Below, one piece after another: positions 13,464 to 14,643 of a DNA stretch of 14,643 nt. Origin of the DNA: an uncultured Bacteroidaceae bacterium (lineage in GTDB: Bacteria; Bacteroidota; Bacteroidia; Bacteroidales; Bacteroidaceae). How positions within the stretch are numbered: the first letter of the stretch is position 1; each line of letters opens with the position of its first letter. The notes under the pieces were generated by a model. It saw only the letters and a list, made by a program, of their open reading frames with translations. It ran no database searches and was not told the origin of the DNA. The position numbers were made by a program, and so were the translations under genes. The DNA is taken from the NCBI GenBank assembly GCA_934426255.1, contig CAKRYD010000039.1:1-14643 (forward strand), written 5' to 3'.

Positions 13464-14643
13464 TTATTTCAAGATTGCACTTTCGCTAGTTTGATGTTTA
13501 TAATCAGGTGTTTTGGTTGTTTTCTTGCCGTAGTCAAAACTATATACAATTTTTATAGTTGCATACTGGTTAAAACTGCGACTTTGATTTATTTGCTTGA
13601 AGGAATAACATGGTGCTGACAATTCGTCTACTATATGATTCTTCATCATTAATAAGTTGTTTGCATTAGCTTCGATAGCCCAATGCTCATGACTCCACAT
13701 TGCCGATAGTTGATACCTCCAAAATGTTTTCCTGCGAATTTGGCTGTCTATCAAATCCCGAGACGGTGTCATTATAGATGCGCCAAAAGAAATGTTTCGA
13801 ATATAGTAGTTTATCATGGCCGTTCCTGAGATTGCAGACAAATTATGATGTTCGGCCCCTCCTCGAACTAAATGTTCAATCCATTGACCAGACAATTTCA
13901 TGTTAAGCGAACCAGAAGGTTTATAGGTTATGGATATATCTGCACTGGGGCGATGGTAGATGCAGTCATCTCTAAAAGTGCTAATAAGATTGCCGTCTCG
14001 AATGTAATAATCCGAAACAATCGAATGATCTTGGTAGAAGTATGATGCTCCTGTTTGTAAGGCAAATTTGTTAAAGTTCAATGTATGGCTTAATCGTGGA
14101 TTCAAAAGAATGGAATTATCCATGTTCGGGTTGCCTTTGAGAATGATAATAGGGTCAGTCTGCTGCTCAACATTGTTAATTGTATTTATTCTCGGATAGG
14201 TATTTCCCAAAGCAAATATAAATTGAAGTTGTTGTACGTTATCAATCTTATACGTTGCTCTTGTCTGAAGTCTCGGTGTAAGATGATTGATTGATTTCAT
14301 TCCCTTCAACCGATACGTAAGAAAGGAGATTCCCGGATTAATATCAAAGAAGAATCTCCCTAAGCGTTGAGAATAGTCTGCAAAGAGGATTGTTTCTGAA
14401 GAATGTAAATTCTGATTAGATGTTGAAGTCCCAATATATTCTGAGTCACTCATTCTCATAAACTCGAATAAACTGAATGCTAATCTATTTCTATGCCTGA
14501 ACATCATTGAATAGTTCGCATTTGCTTTGATGTAATAATAGTCTTCTTTGACTATTGAACGGAATGACATATCATTCTCATTATAGAAACGGTTATAGTT
14601 GTTACGGGAATAATATCCATCAAAAGTATAATCCAACGACTTT
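13464..14643 (-). CDS. TonB-receptor-like outer-membrane beta-barrel protein, 3' part only
   Basis: The frame is open to the right edge of the window (codons Lys-Ser-Leu before DYTFDGYY), so the 5' end with signal peptide and plug domain is missing; the TTG at 14636 is not a start. The visible ~393 residues are a run of amphipathic, aromatic-rich beta strands alternating with polar loops, as in the outer-membrane beta-barrel (OMP_b-brl type) half of Bacteroidetes TonB-dependent receptors. Examples are RLAFSLFEFMRM, TPRLQTRATYKI, LQFIFALGNTYPRINTI and the near-terminal ATIKIVYSFDYGKK, which looks like the last barrel strand and insertion signal. A ~19-residue polar tail follows the last strand. 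The substrate cannot be told. No SusD-like partner is present downstream. Confidence 0.8.
   Translation of the reverse strand, partial: KSLDYTFDGYYSRNNYNRFYNENDMSFRSIVKEDYYYIKANANYSMMFRHRNRLAFSLFEFMRMSDSEYIGTSTSNQNLHSSETILFADYSQRLGRFFFDINPGISFLTYRLKGMKSINHLTPRLQTRATYKIDNVQQLQFIFALGNTYPRINTINNVEQQTDPIIILKGNPNMDNSILLNPRLSHTLNFNKFALQTGASYFYQDHSIVSDYYIRDGNLISTFRDDCIYHRPSADISITYKPSGSLNMKLSGQWIEHLVRGGAEHHNLSAISGTAMINYYIRNISFGASIMTPSRDLIDSQIRRKTFWRYQLSAMWSHEHWAIEANANNLLMMKNHIVDELSAPCYSFKQINQSRSFNQYATIKIVYSFDYGKKTTKTPDYKHQTSESAILK

Noticed and set aside
12919..13619. Plus-strand open frames opposite the DUF3127 and barrel genes
   Set aside because: They overlap well-supported minus-strand genes and the promoter region, and have no recognisable protein features.

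Overview
The window comes from a Bacteroidales genome (Prevotella/Bacteroides/Muribaculaceae-like; the genus cannot be fixed by reading). Three things point there. The promoters match the Bacteroidetes TTTG / TAnnTTTG pattern rather than TTGACA/TATAAT. The gene content is phylum-typical: DUF4835, DUF3127, an OMP_b-brl-type outer-membrane barrel, and a Bacteroidetes-style CoaBC. Leaders are A-rich without clear Shine-Dalgarno sites.

Left edge (1-690): no intact gene. It holds a promoter-like site followed by two RNA hairpins (a possible small structured RNA or orphan leader), a 12-bp palindrome, the C-terminal remnant of an IS4-type transposase, and a degenerate 21-bp tandem repeat ending at the stop of the next gene. 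Positions 691-2530: a divergent pair made of a membrane-anchored phosphoethanolamine-transferase/sulfatase-fold enzyme on the minus strand and a NUDIX pyrophosphatase on the plus strand, separated by about 80 bp.

Positions 3223-11474: a very compact seven-gene block on the plus strand behind one well-formed promoter. The order is dnaN (sliding clamp), a DEDDh 3'-5' exonuclease with an ExoX-like C-terminal domain, coaBC, a secreted DUF4835 protein, recN, an exported pseudoprotease-TPR protein, and an exported DUF4886 SGNH-like protein. Junctions are 7, 7, -19, 5, -4 and 0 bp, so they are probably one transcript. It joins replication and repair functions (clamp, exonuclease, RecN) with coenzyme A synthesis and three exported proteins.

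Positions 11479-14643 are on the minus strand and converge on that operon with only 4 bp between stop codons. They are tilS (tRNA-Ile lysidine synthetase), a DUF3127 OB-fold protein with an SSB-like acidic C-terminal tip and its own terminator, and the 3' part of a TonB-receptor-like outer-membrane barrel gene that runs off the right edge.

Points most worth a second look: the structured non-coding region at 19-172; the 21-bp-period repeats at 586-684; the exported protease-fold protein that has lost catalytic His and Ser; the CoaC domain lacking the usual Asn and Cys; and the SSB-like tail on the DUF3127 protein with an operator-like inverted repeat over its promoter.
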